Positions 38,969 to 47,467 are shown, counted from the first letter of the stretch. The stretch: 64,000 nucleotides of DNA from Bacteroidota bacterium (GCA_008933835.1 WBUG01000007.1:17517-81516); one strand, 5' to 3'. A program made the numbers and translations. The notes: generated by a model not told the origin, from the letters alone.

Positions 38969-39601
38969 ATGACCATCTCCATCATCGGCGCCGGGAACGT
39001 CGGAGGGACGCTCGGCAGGATCTGGGCGCTCAAAGGGCACTCCATCCTCTTCGGCGTCCGCAATCCGAAGTCCGAAAAGACCCTCCGTTCCCTCAGCGAT
39101 GCAGGCCCTTCCGCGCAGGTGCTCTTCGTGAAGGAGGCCGCCGCCCGGTCCGAGATCGTCGTGCTCGCCACGCCGTGGGAATCGGTCCCCGAAGTGGTCT
39201 TCCAGATCGCGGACATGTCCGGTAAGATCCTGGTGGACTGCACCAATCCCGTCCGGCCGAACCCCGAATGGCCCCTCTCTCAAGGGACCTCCGCTGCGGA
39301 GGAGATCGCGAAGCGGCTGCCGGGGTTCCGCGTGGTGAAGGCGTTCAACACCCTCGGCGCCGGAAGTCTGGTGGACGTCACCTTCGAGTCCATGAAGGCG
39401 GACGGCTTCCTCTGCGGCGACGACACGGAGGCGAAGCAGCTCGTCGGCCGCCTCGCCGAAGAGGTGGGCCTGCGTCCGGTGGACGTGGGGGGACTGCGCA
39501 ACGCCGAACTGCTCGAATCGCTGGCGAAGCTCTGGATCACCCTCGCCTACCAGCAGGGCATCGGCCCGAACATCGCCTTCAAACTGCTGCACCGGTTCTG
39601 A
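38969..39601 (+). CDS. NADPH-dependent F420-reductase-like oxidoreductase
   Basis: A 210-residue protein with an N-terminal Rossmann motif, ISIIGAGNVGGTLGRIWA, then LFGVRNP, VVLATPWESVPEVV, VDCTNPVRP and VKAFNTLGAGSL, the pattern of the F420H2:NADP oxidoreductase/NADP-dependent family found well beyond F420 users. The substrate is unknown. It begins a run of closely packed genes. Start: ATG at 38969; ATG at 38954 is possible but would precede the motif by an unconserved tail. Confidence 0.87.
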   Translation: MTISIIGAGNVGGTLGRIWALKGHSILFGVRNPKSEKTLRSLSDAGPSAQVLFVKEAAARSEIVVLATPWESVPEVVFQIADMSGKILVDCTNPVRPNPEWPLSQGTSAAEEIAKRLPGFRVVKAFNTLGAGSLVDVTFESMKADGFLCGDDTEAKQLVGRLAEEVGLRPVDVGGLRNAELLESLAKLWITLAYQQGIGPNIAFKLLHRF

Positions 39602-39634
39602 CGACCGCACCACCACCATCAGGAGGACCCTCCC

Positions 39635-40078
39635 ATGATACTGGACCATCTCTCCCGGGCGGAGAAGTACTTCCACATCCACTCCAGCTTCAAGCACGCC
39701 TTCGACTACGTCGCGAAGACGGACCTGAAGACGCTCCCGTCCGGGAGGACCGACATCGAAGGGGACGACATCTACATCATCATCGCCGATGACAAGAGCG
39801 GGAACGAACGGCGGAAGCTCGAGACGCACCGCCGCTACATCGACATCCAGCTCCCCATCGACGGCTCGTTCCCCGTGGAGTGGCACGATGTGGACTCCTG
39901 CGTCAACGCCGCCGGCGCGTACGACGCGGAGAAGGACGTCCAGCTGTACAACGACGCCCCCCTCTTCACCATGCATCTGGTGCCGGACATGTTCGTCGTC
40001 CTCTTTCCCGAGGACGCGCACGCCGCGCAGCCGCCGATGACCTCCGTGAAGAAGGCCGTCGTGAAAGTGGCGGTCTGA
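39635..40078 (+). CDS. YhcH/YjgK/YiaL family protein (DUF386)
   Basis: A 147-residue cupin-like protein with family motifs LETHRRYIDIQLPIDG and FPEDAHAAQPP, the latter giving metal-ligand-like His and Asp/Glu. Family members occur in sialic-acid and other sugar-acid pathways as putative anomerases or sugar isomerases. No such pathway is visible here. A clear AGGAGGA lies before the ATG at 39635. Confidence 0.9.
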   Translation: MILDHLSRAEKYFHIHSSFKHAFDYVAKTDLKTLPSGRTDIEGDDIYIIIADDKSGNERRKLETHRRYIDIQLPIDGSFPVEWHDVDSCVNAAGAYDAEKDVQLYNDAPLFTMHLVPDMFVVLFPEDAHAAQPPMTSVKKAVVKVAV

Positions 40079-40135
40079 CCGCAGCGATGCCCTGTTCGTC
40101 TTTGTGCGATCTCCATTCGACAGGCCGATGACACC

Positions 40136-40648
40136 GTGGAACTGACCCTCACACGCTCCCGGCTCCGCCCCTGGCGCCACGGCGACGAAGCGTCCCTCGT
40201 ACGCCACGCGGACAACCGGAAGATCTGGAAGAACGTGCGCGACCACTTCCCGCATCCGTACACCATGACGGACGCGGAGCGGTGGATCTTCCACGCCTCC
40301 ACCGCGCTGTCGACGACGGTCTTCGCCATCGAGGTGCAGGGGAACGCCGTCGGCAGCATCGGCCTGGTGCCGAAGGAGGACGTCTACCGCCGCTCCATGG
40401 AGATCGGCTACTGGCTCGGCGAGCAGTACTGGGGGCGCGGCATCGTCACCGAAGCGGTCGGCGCCATGACGGCGTACGGATTCGACACGTTCGACATCGT
40501 TCGCATCTTCGCCGACATCTTCGTGTGGAACACCGCTTCGGTCCGCGTGCTGGAGAAGAACGGCTACGAGTTCGAAGCGCGCCTGAAGAAGGCCATCATC
40601 AAGGACGGCGAGGTGGGCGACGTGCTGCTCTACGCCAGAACGATCTGA
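40136..40648 (+). CDS. GNAT acetyltransferase, RimJ/RimL type
   Basis: A 170-residue N-acetyltransferase with the acetyl-CoA motif region GYWLGEQYWGRGIVTEAVGAM (G-x-G near residue 90) and the downstream motif VWNTASVRVLEKNGYEFEARL typical of RimJ/RimL-like enzymes. It acetylates an amine, possibly a protein N terminus or small molecule; the substrate is unknown. It starts with GTG, 57 bases after the YhcH gene. Confidence 0.9.
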   Translation: MELTLTRSRLRPWRHGDEASLVRHADNRKIWKNVRDHFPHPYTMTDAERWIFHASTALSTTVFAIEVQGNAVGSIGLVPKEDVYRRSMEIGYWLGEQYWGRGIVTEAVGAMTAYGFDTFDIVRIFADIFVWNTASVRVLEKNGYEFEARLKKAIIKDGEVGDVLLYARTI

Positions 40649-40692
40649 CCGGAGCGGATCTCTCCGTTCCCATCGGACACCACCTCACGCCT

Positions 40693-40728
40693 GTGTTCTG
40701 TGATTTGTGATTTGTGATTTGTAGTGTG
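40693..40728. repeat. Low-complexity GTGATTT tract
   Basis: TGTGTTCTGTGATTTGTGAT then further TTTGTGA words, in a 116-bp gap between GNAT and SdpI genes. The same word family appears at 49760-49870 and 53090-53130. Confidence 0.7.
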
Positions 40729-40764
40729 CCCTTCACGATTCGTGGATCAAATCGCATTCATTCT

Positions 40765-41100
40765 ATGCTGCTTCCCTCTCTCCTCTTCATCGGTACGGGA
40801 CTGCTCTACATCGCTCTCGCCGTTCCGCTCGTCCGCCGGAAGGTGAAACCGAACCATTTCTACGGCTTCCGGACGGAGGAGGCGTTCTCGAGCGATGAAG
40901 TGTGGTACGCCATCAATGAATATTCCGCCCGCCTGATGCTGCGGGTCGGCGTCGTCCTCATCGCCGCCGTTCCGGCGCTCGCCGCGGCGGGGCTGGAGGA
41001 GGTCCCCTTCACGCTCGTCATGACGGGCCTTCTGCTCGGCGGAACAGTCTTCATGGTCGTCCGCTCCATGCTCCACCTCAAGACCCTGGTGAAGACATGA
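40765..41100 (+). CDS. SdpI-family membrane protein
   Basis: A 111-residue protein with three hydrophobic segments and the SdpI motif VKPNHFYGFRTEEAFSSDEVWYAINEYSARLM (N-x-x-x-G-x-R ... W near the first loop). In Bacillus, SdpI gives immunity to the SdpC toxin and controls a repressor; most family members have no known role. The ATG at 40765 is preferred because the upstream part of the frame is low-complexity spacer. The stop overlaps the Nudix start (ATGA). Confidence 0.82.
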   Translation: MLLPSLLFIGTGLLYIALAVPLVRRKVKPNHFYGFRTEEAFSSDEVWYAINEYSARLMLRVGVVLIAAVPALAAAGLEEVPFTLVMTGLLLGGTVFMVVRSMLHLKTLVKT

Positions 41101-41633
41101 GACCCTGGAAGACCCTCGCCCGCACCGTCATCCTCGACCACAGCAAATGGCTGCGGGTGGAGGACCACACCATCCAGCTTCCGGACGGGACCGTGCTGGA
41201 GAAATGGTGCTGGCTCGTCTCCCCGGACTACGTGAACGTGGTGGTGCAGAACGACGACGGAGATTTCCTCTGCTTCCGACAGACCAAATACGCGGCGGAG
41301 GGGGTCACGCTCGCTCCGGTGGGGGGCTACCTCGATCCCGGCGAAGACCCGCTCGCCTGCGCGAAGCGGGAACTGCGCGAGGAGATGGGGTGCGAAGCGC
41401 GGGAATGGATCGCGCTCGGACGCTTCCCCTGCGACGGCAACCACGGCAACGGCACGGCGAACCTCTTCCTCGCCAAGGGGGCCCATACGGTGGGCGAGGT
41501 CATCGCGGACGACCTGGAGGAACAGGTGCCCGTCACCCTCTCCCGAACGGAAATGATGAACGCGCTCCTCGCCGGCGAGTTCAAGGTCCTCTCCTGGTCC
41601 ACCGCCGTGGCGATGGCGCTCTATCATACCTGA
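41097..41633 (+). CDS. Nudix hydrolase
   Basis: A 178-residue protein with a full Nudix box, GGYLDPGEDPLACAKRELREEMG (Gx5Ex7REUxEExGU, about residues 76-98). The N-terminal strands match ADP-ribose pyrophosphatase-like members (VNVVVQNDDGDFLCFRQTKYAAEG). The substrate is probably a nucleoside diphosphate derivative. Start ATG at 41097 overlaps the stop of the SdpI gene, indicating coupled translation. Confidence 0.93.
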   Translation: MRPWKTLARTVILDHSKWLRVEDHTIQLPDGTVLEKWCWLVSPDYVNVVVQNDDGDFLCFRQTKYAAEGVTLAPVGGYLDPGEDPLACAKRELREEMGCEAREWIALGRFPCDGNHGNGTANLFLAKGAHTVGEVIADDLEEQVPVTLSRTEMMNALLAGEFKVLSWSTAVAMALYHT

Positions 41634-41643
41634 CGGTCCCCGC

Positions 41644-42513
41644 ATGAAGCATCTTCTCGCACTGCTCCCCCTCCTGCTCGCCGGCTGCGGCCACACGGCG
41701 GACCTCCGCTCGACGGACCTCACCGCGATGGAGCTCTTCACGAAGAACATCGAAGGTCCCGCGTTCGACCGGGAGGGGAACCTCTACGTCGTCAACTTCC
41801 AGAGGACCGGTACGATCGGGCGCGTGAGTCCGGAGGGCGCGGTGGAGCTCTTCGTGACGCTCCCCGAGAGCAGCAACGGCAACGCCATCCAGTTCGACTC
41901 GCGCGGCCGCATGCTCATCGCGGACTGGCCGCGGCACAACGTGCTGCGGGTGGACATGCATACCCGAGCCGTGGACACCCTCTGCCATAACGACGCGTTC
42001 AACCAGCCGAACGACCTCTGCATCGATGCGAAGGACCGTCTCTACGCATCGGACCCGCACTGGAAGAGCGGCACGGGACAGCTCTGGCGCATCGATCCGG
42101 ACGGGCGCGCGACACGGCTCGAGGATTCCATGGGGACCACGAACGGTCTCTGCCTCAGCCCGGACGAACGGACGCTGTACGTGAACGAGAGCGTCCAGCG
42201 CAACGTCTGGCGGTACGACGTGGCGGTAGACGGCAGCGTGTCGAACAAGCGGCTCCTCATCGCCTTCCCCGACTTCGGCATGGACGGCATGAAGTGCGAC
42301 CGCGACGGGAACCTGTACATCGCCCGGCACGGCAAAGGGACTGTCGCCGTCGTTTCCCCGGAGGGCGTACTGATGCGCGAAGTGACCCTCACGGGGAAGC
42401 TCTGCACGAACCTCGCGTTCGGCGGAGCGGACGGACGCACCGTCGTGGTGACGATGGCGGACCGGAAAGGGATCGAGACCTTCCGCAACGACATTCCCGG
42501 AAAGGGACGGTGA
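41644..42513 (+). CDS. SMP-30/gluconolactonase-like lipoprotein
   Basis: A 289-residue predicted lipoprotein: signal MKHLLALLPLLLAGC with the lipobox Cys at 15. The mature part is a six-bladed SGL propeller with metal-site-like residues (EGPAFDREGNLYVVNF near 35; NGNAIQFDSRG; NQPNDLCIDAKDRLYASDP; TTNGLCLSPDERTLYVNES; DGMKCDRDGNLY). Such proteins hydrolyse lactones or sugar acids. It is outside the cytoplasm, in an operon with an esterase and an M24 peptidase-like protein. Confidence 0.9.
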   Translation: MKHLLALLPLLLAGCGHTADLRSTDLTAMELFTKNIEGPAFDREGNLYVVNFQRTGTIGRVSPEGAVELFVTLPESSNGNAIQFDSRGRMLIADWPRHNVLRVDMHTRAVDTLCHNDAFNQPNDLCIDAKDRLYASDPHWKSGTGQLWRIDPDGRATRLEDSMGTTNGLCLSPDERTLYVNESVQRNVWRYDVAVDGSVSNKRLLIAFPDFGMDGMKCDRDGNLYIARHGKGTVAVVSPEGVLMREVTLTGKLCTNLAFGGADGRTVVVTMADRKGIETFRNDIPGKGR

Positions 42514-42514
42514 T

Positions 42515-43714
42515 ATGAAGAGCCTCATCCTGTTCGCCGCCCTCACCGGCACGCTCGCCGCCCAGCCCTTCTCCGTGCTCCTCCGGCAGCTCGAACAGCT
42601 TCCGCCCGAGCGGCGCGAAGCGCTCCTGGTGCCGTACCTCCAGAAGATGAAGACCTCTCCCATCATCGAGAACGACACGCTCATCCACTTCGTGCTGTAC
42701 GGCCGGGCGGACAGCGTCTCCGTCATCGGCGCGCTGCAGCACTGGGCGGAACCCGCGCCGCTCGCCAAAGTGCCGATGGGGACCTACTCCTTCTTCCACC
42801 GCACCGAAACGGCGCCGGCGGATGCACGGCTGGACTATCAGCTGGTGGCGGACGGACGGTACATCACCGACCCGCAGAACCCCCGCATCACGCCGAGCGG
42901 TTTCGGTCCGCATTCCGAAGCGCGCATGCCGAAGTTCGTACCGTCGCCGTACCTCGCTCGCCGCGATTCCGTTCCCGCGGGCCGGGTGATGCCGCTCTCA
43001 CTGCTCACGGGCGTTCCGCCGCTGCTCGCGCGCTACTACGTCGCGTCCCGCCCCATGAAGGCGTACCTCCCGCCGGGATACGATGGCCTCACCGGGCTCC
43101 CCGTGGTGTACATCGTCGACGGATTCGAGGCGGCCGAGTGGGCCTCCCTTCCCACGGTGCTGGACAATCTCATCCATGAGGGACGCATCACCCCGGTCAT
43201 CGCCCTCTTCATCCCCCCGTCGGCGCGCCATGTGGAGTACATCGGCGCACGGACGGAAGCGTTCGCGAAGGTGCTCGCCGAGCTCATCGTTCCGGCGGTG
43301 GACCGCACGTTCCGCACCGACCCGTCCCCCTCCTCGCGCGCGGTGATGGGCATCTCCAGCGGAGGCCATTTCGCCCTCTACGCCGCCCTCCGCCGTCCGG
43401 AACTCTTCGGCGGCGCGGCGGGACAATCGTCCACCATCACGCCGCGGCTGCGGGAATTGACCCGGCGTCAGGCCGCCGCGAACGCGCTGCCGGCGGGACT
43501 GAAACTGTACATCGACGTTGGGCGGTTCGACCTCATCGGCGAGTACGAGGAGGGACGGCTCGACTTTCTCGCGCTCAACCGGGAGTACAGCGCACTGCTC
43601 TCTTCGCTCCGCATTCCGCACTTCTACCGCGAGGTGAACGACGGACACGACTGGGCGAACTGGCGCGAGCGGATGCCCGACATTTTCATCCATTTCTTCG
43701 GAGGGAACCGGTGA
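42515..43714 (+). CDS. Secreted alpha/beta-hydrolase esterase (enterochelin-esterase-like)
   Basis: A 399-residue exported protein. The signal peptide ends near residue 16. An N-terminal immunoglobulin-like early-set domain (about 45-140) precedes a Fes/esterase-D type hydrolase domain with nucleophile Ser in GISSGGHFAL, a likely Asp in DVGRFDLIGEYEEG and His in NDGHDWANW. Relatives cleave iron-siderophore or feruloyl/acyl esters. Stop and next start overlap (GTGA). It follows the SMP-30 gene with a 1-base gap. Confidence 0.87.
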   Translation: MKSLILFAALTGTLAAQPFSVLLRQLEQLPPERREALLVPYLQKMKTSPIIENDTLIHFVLYGRADSVSVIGALQHWAEPAPLAKVPMGTYSFFHRTETAPADARLDYQLVADGRYITDPQNPRITPSGFGPHSEARMPKFVPSPYLARRDSVPAGRVMPLSLLTGVPPLLARYYVASRPMKAYLPPGYDGLTGLPVVYIVDGFEAAEWASLPTVLDNLIHEGRITPVIALFIPPSARHVEYIGARTEAFAKVLAELIVPAVDRTFRTDPSPSSRAVMGISSGGHFALYAALRRPELFGGAAGQSSTITPRLRELTRRQAAANALPAGLKLYIDVGRFDLIGEYEEGRLDFLALNREYSALLSSLRIPHFYREVNDGHDWANWRERMPDIFIHFFGGNR

Positions 43715-44391
43715 CCGAACGAAAACGCCATCTGCTCGCCGCGCAGAAGAACGCCGAAGAGCTCTTCGCCGCGGTGGAGCGCGGCGGACTCATCACCGCC
43801 GGCAAGAGCGAACGGACGCTCAACGACGAGGTGTACGAACTGGCGTTCCGCATGTTCGGCATCCGCAAGTACTGGCACAAGCGCATCGTGCGCGCCGGGA
43901 AGAACACCCTTCTCCCTTACAAAGAGAATCCGCCGGACCTCGTCCTGCAGGAGGACGACATCCTCTTCTTCGATTTCGGTCCGGTGTTCGAGGAGTGGGA
44001 GGCGGACTTCGGCCGCACGTACGTGCTGGGGAACGACCCGGTGAAGCACAAGCTCAGGGGGGACATCGAAGCGGCGTGGTACGAAGGAAAGAAACATTTC
44101 GACGCGCATTACGACGCGCTGACCGGCGCGGCGTTCTACCGCCACATCTCTTCGCTGGCGGAGCGGTACGGATGGCACTTCGGCAACGTCCACTGCGGAC
44201 ACCTCATCGGCAACTTCCCCCACGAGATCATCCAGGGGGACGAGGAGCGCAACTACCTTCACCCGAACAACCACATCCGCCTCAGCGAACCGGACGAGAA
44301 GGGCAATCCGAGGGACTGGATCCTGGAGGTCCACTTCGTCACGAAGGAGCGGACGTTCGGCGGATTCTTCGAACAGCTGCTCAGCGTGTGA
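43711..44391 (+). CDS. M24 family (aminopeptidase P/creatinase-fold) metallopeptidase-like protein
   Basis: A 226-residue pita-bread-fold protein. Metal-site residues can be seen in DILFFDFGPVFEEWEADFGRTY (two Asp), HFGNVHCGHLIGNFPHE (His) and ILEVHFVTKE (Glu). It lacks the N-terminal domain of aminopeptidase P and is short, so the substrate is uncertain; members are annotated simply as M24 proteins. GTG start overlapping the esterase stop. Last gene of the run from 38969, ended by a terminator. Confidence 0.87.
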   Translation: MTERKRHLLAAQKNAEELFAAVERGGLITAGKSERTLNDEVYELAFRMFGIRKYWHKRIVRAGKNTLLPYKENPPDLVLQEDDILFFDFGPVFEEWEADFGRTYVLGNDPVKHKLRGDIEAAWYEGKKHFDAHYDALTGAAFYRHISSLAERYGWHFGNVHCGHLIGNFPHEIIQGDEERNYLHPNNHIRLSEPDEKGNPRDWILEVHFVTKERTFGGFFEQLLSV

Positions 44392-44402
44392 GAGGAACGG
44401 CC

Positions 44403-44435
44403 TCCCCGCCGCGCGGAGCGGACGGGGATTTTTTT
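44403..44435 (+). terminator. Terminator after the M24 gene
   Basis: TCCCCG pairs with CGGGGA across a GC-rich interior, followed by seven T (44429-44435). Confidence 0.7.
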
Positions 44436-44438
44436 CCC

Positions 44439-44475
44439 TTGACTCACTGAAACTATTATCGTAATATTACGATAA
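44439..44475 (+). promoter_or_regulatory. arsR promoter with overlapping 20-bp palindromic operator
   Basis: TTG (44439-44441), 20 bases, TAATATTA (44462-44469) forms the promoter. The perfect palindrome TTATCGTAATATTACGATAA (44456-44475) covers the -7 box, ending 6 bases before the arsR ATG. A repressor bound here would block RNA polymerase directly. A related half-site pair recurs at 44824, before the next operon part. Confidence 0.78.
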
Positions 44476-44481
44476 ATAAGT

Positions 44482-44802
44482 ATGGGCATTTCTAAAACAG
44501 AAGAGTTCACGGCGAAACAGAACCGGCTCGCCGTCATCGCGAAGGCGCTCGGTCACCCCGCGCGGGTGGCCATCGTCGAGTACCTCGCGTCGTCCGATGC
44601 CTGCATGTGCGGCGACATCGTCGAGGTCCTTCCCCTCTCCCAAAGCACGGTCTCGCAGCATCTGCGCGAACTGAAGGAGGCGGGGCTCATCAAGGGGACC
44701 ATCGACGGCACGAGCGTCTGCTACTGCATCGACGAGAAGGGCTGGACCGAGGCGCGCGAGATGATGGGCCGCTTCCTCACCGACGTGAAGAAATGCTGCT
44801 GA
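44482..44802 (+). CDS. arsR: ArsR/SmtB-family arsenic-responsive repressor (first copy)
   Basis: A 106-residue winged-helix repressor. Helix-turn-helix around 52-70 (LSQSTVSQHLRELKEAGLIKG). Candidate As(III)-binding cysteines are C41-x-C43 (DACMCGDIVE), C80-x-C82 in the wing and C105-C106 at the very end. It lies directly behind a palindromic promoter and ahead of the Cys-rich peptide and arsM, and probably represses itself and those genes until arsenite binds. Confidence 0.93.
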   Translation: MGISKTEEFTAKQNRLAVIAKALGHPARVAIVEYLASSDACMCGDIVEVLPLSQSTVSQHLRELKEAGLIKGTIDGTSVCYCIDEKGWTEAREMMGRFLTDVKKCC

Positions 44803-44823
44803 CCATTTTTTTTACCCTCATCC

Positions 44824-44839
44824 ATCGTAATAATACGAT
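44824..44839 (+). promoter_or_regulatory. Second ArsR operator before the Cys-rich peptide gene
   Basis: ATCGTA-ATAA-TACGAT is nearly the same as the centre of the 44456 palindrome and lies 20 bases before the small gene at 44859. T8 in the preceding 15 bases may end the arsR transcript, which would make this an internal regulated promoter. Confidence 0.7.
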
Positions 44840-44858
44840 ACAACAACAGGAGGAACCG

Positions 44859-44930
44859 ATGAACACGACCGAGACGAAGGAACCCTGCTGCGGCACCGAT
44901 TGCTGCTCCGGAACGAAGAAGGAGCGCTGA
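44859..44930 (+). CDS. 23-residue Cys-rich peptide encoded upstream of arsM
   Basis: ATG to TGA encodes MNTTETKEPCCGTDCCSGTKKER. It has the best ribosome site in the region (AGGAGG, 5 bases before the ATG), sits right after an ArsR operator, and its stop is 1 base before the arsM ATG. The CCG-x2-CC pattern is repeated at the N terminus of ArsM (SSCCGSGGGCCSG). Known families of this size were not recognised. It may bind As(III) or hand it to ArsM; a pure translational-leader role is also possible. Confidence 0.68.
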   Translation: MNTTETKEPCCGTDCCSGTKKER

Positions 44931-44931
44931 C

Positions 44932-45744
44932 ATGGCCACCGAACGGGAATTGAAGGAGCTCGTGCGGGAGAAGTACGGCGAGATCGCGCTGCAGTCCCGC
45001 GAGGAGAACGCCTCCTCCTGCTGCGGCAGCGGCGGCGGTTGCTGCTCCGGCGAGACGTACGACATCATGGCAGAAGACTATTCCAAGCTCTCGGGGTACG
45101 TCCCCGACGCCGACCTCGGGCTCGGTTGCGGTCTGCCGACCGAGTTCGCGCAGATCCGGCCGGGTGATACGGTGGTGGACCTCGGCTCCGGCGCCGGCAA
45201 CGACGCGTTCATCGCCCGTTCCGTCACGGGAGAGCGGGGACATGTCATCGGCGTCGACATGACCGCGCCGATGATCGAAAAGGCGGTCCGGAACGCACAA
45301 GCGCTCGGCTTCACCAACGTGGAGTTCCGTCTGGGGGAGATCGAGAACATGCCGGTGGAGGACGGCACCGCGGACGTCGTGGTGAGCAACTGCGTGATGA
45401 ACCTCGTGCCGGACAAACAGAAGGCGTTCGCCGAGACCTTCCGCATCCTGAAGCCGGGGGGACACTTCTCCATCTCCGACATCGTCCTGAAGGGCGACCT
45501 GCCGGAGAACATCCGCAACGCCGCGGTGATGTACGCGGGGTGCGTTTCCGGCGCCCAGCAGAAGGAGGAGTACCTCCGGACGATCGGGAACGCCGGGTTC
45601 GTCAATGTGACCGTCCAGAAGGAGCGCGAGATCCATGTTCCGGACGAACTCCTCGTGAAGTACATCAGCCTCGAAGAGGCGCTCGCGTACCGGAAGAGCG
45701 GCGCCGGCATCTTCAGCGTCACCGTCTACGCCGAGAAGCCATGA
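44932..45744 (+). CDS. arsM: Arsenite S-adenosylmethionine methyltransferase
   Basis: A 270-residue enzyme. SAM-binding motif VVDLGSGAGNDAFIA (81-95) and GVDMT (107-111). The three conserved As(III)-binding cysteines are present: C66 (GLGCGLP), C154 (SNCVMNL) and C204 (AGCVSGA). The extra N-terminal CC-CC motif (30-38) is typical of a subset of ArsM from anaerobes. It methylates arsenite stepwise in the cytoplasm. Translation is probably coupled to the 23-residue peptide gene just before it. Confidence 0.95.
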   Translation: MATERELKELVREKYGEIALQSREENASSCCGSGGGCCSGETYDIMAEDYSKLSGYVPDADLGLGCGLPTEFAQIRPGDTVVDLGSGAGNDAFIARSVTGERGHVIGVDMTAPMIEKAVRNAQALGFTNVEFRLGEIENMPVEDGTADVVVSNCVMNLVPDKQKAFAETFRILKPGGHFSISDIVLKGDLPENIRNAAVMYAGCVSGAQQKEEYLRTIGNAGFVNVTVQKEREIHVPDELLVKYISLEEALAYRKSGAGIFSVTVYAEKP

Positions 45745-45774
45745 TCCGGAACCGGAACACCGGCGCACGGAACG

Positions 45775-45852
45775 AACGATGACCCATCGTACATCGTTCA
45801 TCATTCATCATTGATCATTCATTTTCCATCATCCATTATCCATTGCTTTTCT
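45775..45852. repeat. Low-complexity CATTCATCATT spacer
   Basis: Short words of the type TTCATCATTCATCATTGATC fill the gap between arsM and arsC. No hairpin or promoter was recognised. The tract creates a false N-terminal extension of the arsC frame. Confidence 0.7.
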
Positions 45853-46266
45853 ATGCGCATCCTCATCCTTTGCACCGGTAACTCCTGCCGCTCTCAGATG
45901 GCGGAAGGCTTTCTGCGGAGCTTCGACCCGTCGCTGGAGGTCTTCTCCGCCGGTACGAAAGCGGCGGCACGCGTGCACCCGAAAGCGGTGCAGGTGATGG
46001 CCGAAGCGGGCATCGACCTCGCCGGTCACTCTCCCAAGACGGTCGAACGGTTCCTGCAGGAATCGTTCGACTACGTCATCACCGTCTGCGGCAACGCGAA
46101 GGAGAGCTGTCCGGTCTTCCTCGGCGACGTGCGACACCGGCTGCACATCGGGTTCGACGACCCGGCGGAGGCGACCGGTTCGGAGGAGGAGGTCCTCGCC
46201 GTCTTCCGGCGCGTGCGGGACGAGATCAGGGAACGGTTCGCCCTGTTCCTGAAGGAGGGGCGATGA
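45853..46266 (+). CDS. arsC: Arsenate reductase, thioredoxin-linked LMW-phosphatase type
   Basis: A 137-residue enzyme. P-loop C7-TGNSCR-S with nucleophile C7, and the redox pair C79 and C86 ([14 protein letters not shown]), matching the Cys triad of Bacillus/Staphylococcus ArsC. The FDDPAEA region supplies the catalytic Asp. It reduces arsenate to arsenite using thioredoxin, feeding Acr3 and ArsM. The ATG at 45853 is taken because the preceding frame is simple-sequence spacer. Its stop overlaps the acr3 start (ATGA). Confidence 0.94.
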   Translation: MRILILCTGNSCRSQMAEGFLRSFDPSLEVFSAGTKAAARVHPKAVQVMAEAGIDLAGHSPKTVERFLQESFDYVITVCGNAKESCPVFLGDVRHRLHIGFDDPAEATGSEEEVLAVFRRVRDEIRERFALFLKEGR

Positions 46267-47315
46267 GCGGCGTGACGAAACGGCTGTCGTTCCTGGACCG
46301 GTACCTCACCGTCTGGATCTTCCTCGCGATGGCGGCCGGCGTCGCCGCCGGACACTTCGCCCCCGGCATCGCCGGCGTGTGGGATTCGCTCAGCAGCGGC
46401 ACCACCAACATCCCGCTCGCCGCCGGCCTCATCCTGATGATGTACCCGCCCCTCGCGAAAGTGAAGTACGAGGAGCTGCGGGACGTCTTCCGCAACCGCA
46501 CGGTGCTTCTCCTCTCGCTCGTGCAGAACTGGCTCATCGGTCCCGTGCTGATGTTCCTCCTTGCGGTCATCTTCCTGCGGGACTCCCCCGAGTACATGGC
46601 GGGTCTCATCATGATCGGACTGGCGCGCTGCATCGCCATGGTCATCGTCTGGAACGAACTGGCGGGGGGCGACACGGAGTACGCCGCCGGACTGGTCGCG
46701 TTCAATTCGGTGTTCCAGGTCCTCTTCTTCCCCGTCTACGCCTACCTCTTCCTCACCGTGTTCCCCTCCTGGCTCGGCCTCCGCACGTTCGCGGTGGACA
46801 TCACCATCGGCCAGATCGCGGAGAGCGTCTTCATCTACCTCGGCATCCCCTTCCTTGCCGGCATGGCGACCCGGTTCGTGCTGATACGGTCCAGGGGAAC
46901 GGAATGGTACCGCACGGAGTTCATCCCGCGCATCTCCCCCCTCACGCTCATCGCGCTCCTCTTCACCATCGTCGTGATGTTCTCGCTGAAGGGGGAGTAC
47001 ATCGTCGCCATCCCGACGGACGTGCTCCGCATCGCGCTGCCGCTCACGGTGTACTTCCTGCTGATGTTCGGCATCTCGTTCACGCTCGCTCGCGCCGCCG
47101 GCGCGGGGTACGAACGCTCCGCCACGCTCTCCTTCACCGCCGCCAGCAACAACTTCGAACTGGCCATCGCCGTCGCCATCGCCGTCTTCGGCGTCACCTC
47201 CGGCGAAGCGTTCGCGGCGGTCATCGGTCCGCTGGTGGAAGTCCCGGTCCTCATCGGCCTGGTGACCGTTTCTCTCTGGATCAAGAAGCGGTTCTTCCCG
47301 CCGGCCGTTTCCTGA
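46263..47315 (+). CDS. acr3: Arsenite efflux transporter Acr3
   Basis: A 350-residue inner-membrane carrier with ten hydrophobic segments. The essential Cys-Pro-region signature of Acr3 is present as [19 protein letters not shown] (C123), and the helix 9 motif [17 protein letters not shown] carries the conserved Glu. It exports As(III) using the proton gradient. Coupled to arsC by a 4-base overlap. Followed by a terminator and the second arsR promoter. Confidence 0.95.
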   Translation: MSGVTKRLSFLDRYLTVWIFLAMAAGVAAGHFAPGIAGVWDSLSSGTTNIPLAAGLILMMYPPLAKVKYEELRDVFRNRTVLLLSLVQNWLIGPVLMFLLAVIFLRDSPEYMAGLIMIGLARCIAMVIVWNELAGGDTEYAAGLVAFNSVFQVLFFPVYAYLFLTVFPSWLGLRTFAVDITIGQIAESVFIYLGIPFLAGMATRFVLIRSRGTEWYRTEFIPRISPLTLIALLFTIVVMFSLKGEYIVAIPTDVLRIALPLTVYFLLMFGISFTLARAAGAGYERSATLSFTAASNNFELAIAVAIAVFGVTSGEAFAAVIGPLVEVPVLIGLVTVSLWIKKRFFPPAVS

Positions 47316-47363
47316 ATGTGCAAAACCCGTAGGACGCACGTTTCGCAAAACGGATAATTCCCA

Positions 47364-47404
47364 CGGCGGAACCGCGATAATTTCGCGTTTTCGCCGGTTT
47401 TTAT
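47364..47404 (+). terminator. Terminator after acr3
   Basis: CGGCG pairs with CGCCG and inner CGCGA with TCGCG around TAAT, followed by GTTTTTATT. The hairpin is 48 bases after the acr3 stop. Confidence 0.6.
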
Positions 47405-47415
47405 TTGGCACAATA

Positions 47416-47433
47416 TATGAGTGATTGCTCATA
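47416..47433 (+). promoter_or_regulatory. Palindromic operator before the second arsR
   Basis: TATGAG-TGATTG-CTCATA, a 6-bp inverted repeat in an AT-rich region 35 bases before the likely start. The spacing and form fit ArsR/SmtB operators, but the sequence differs from the 44456/44824 sites, so the second repressor probably has its own specificity. Confidence 0.6.
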
Positions 47434-47467
47434 GATTCATACGCCGGGAAAGGAGATGGGATCACCA

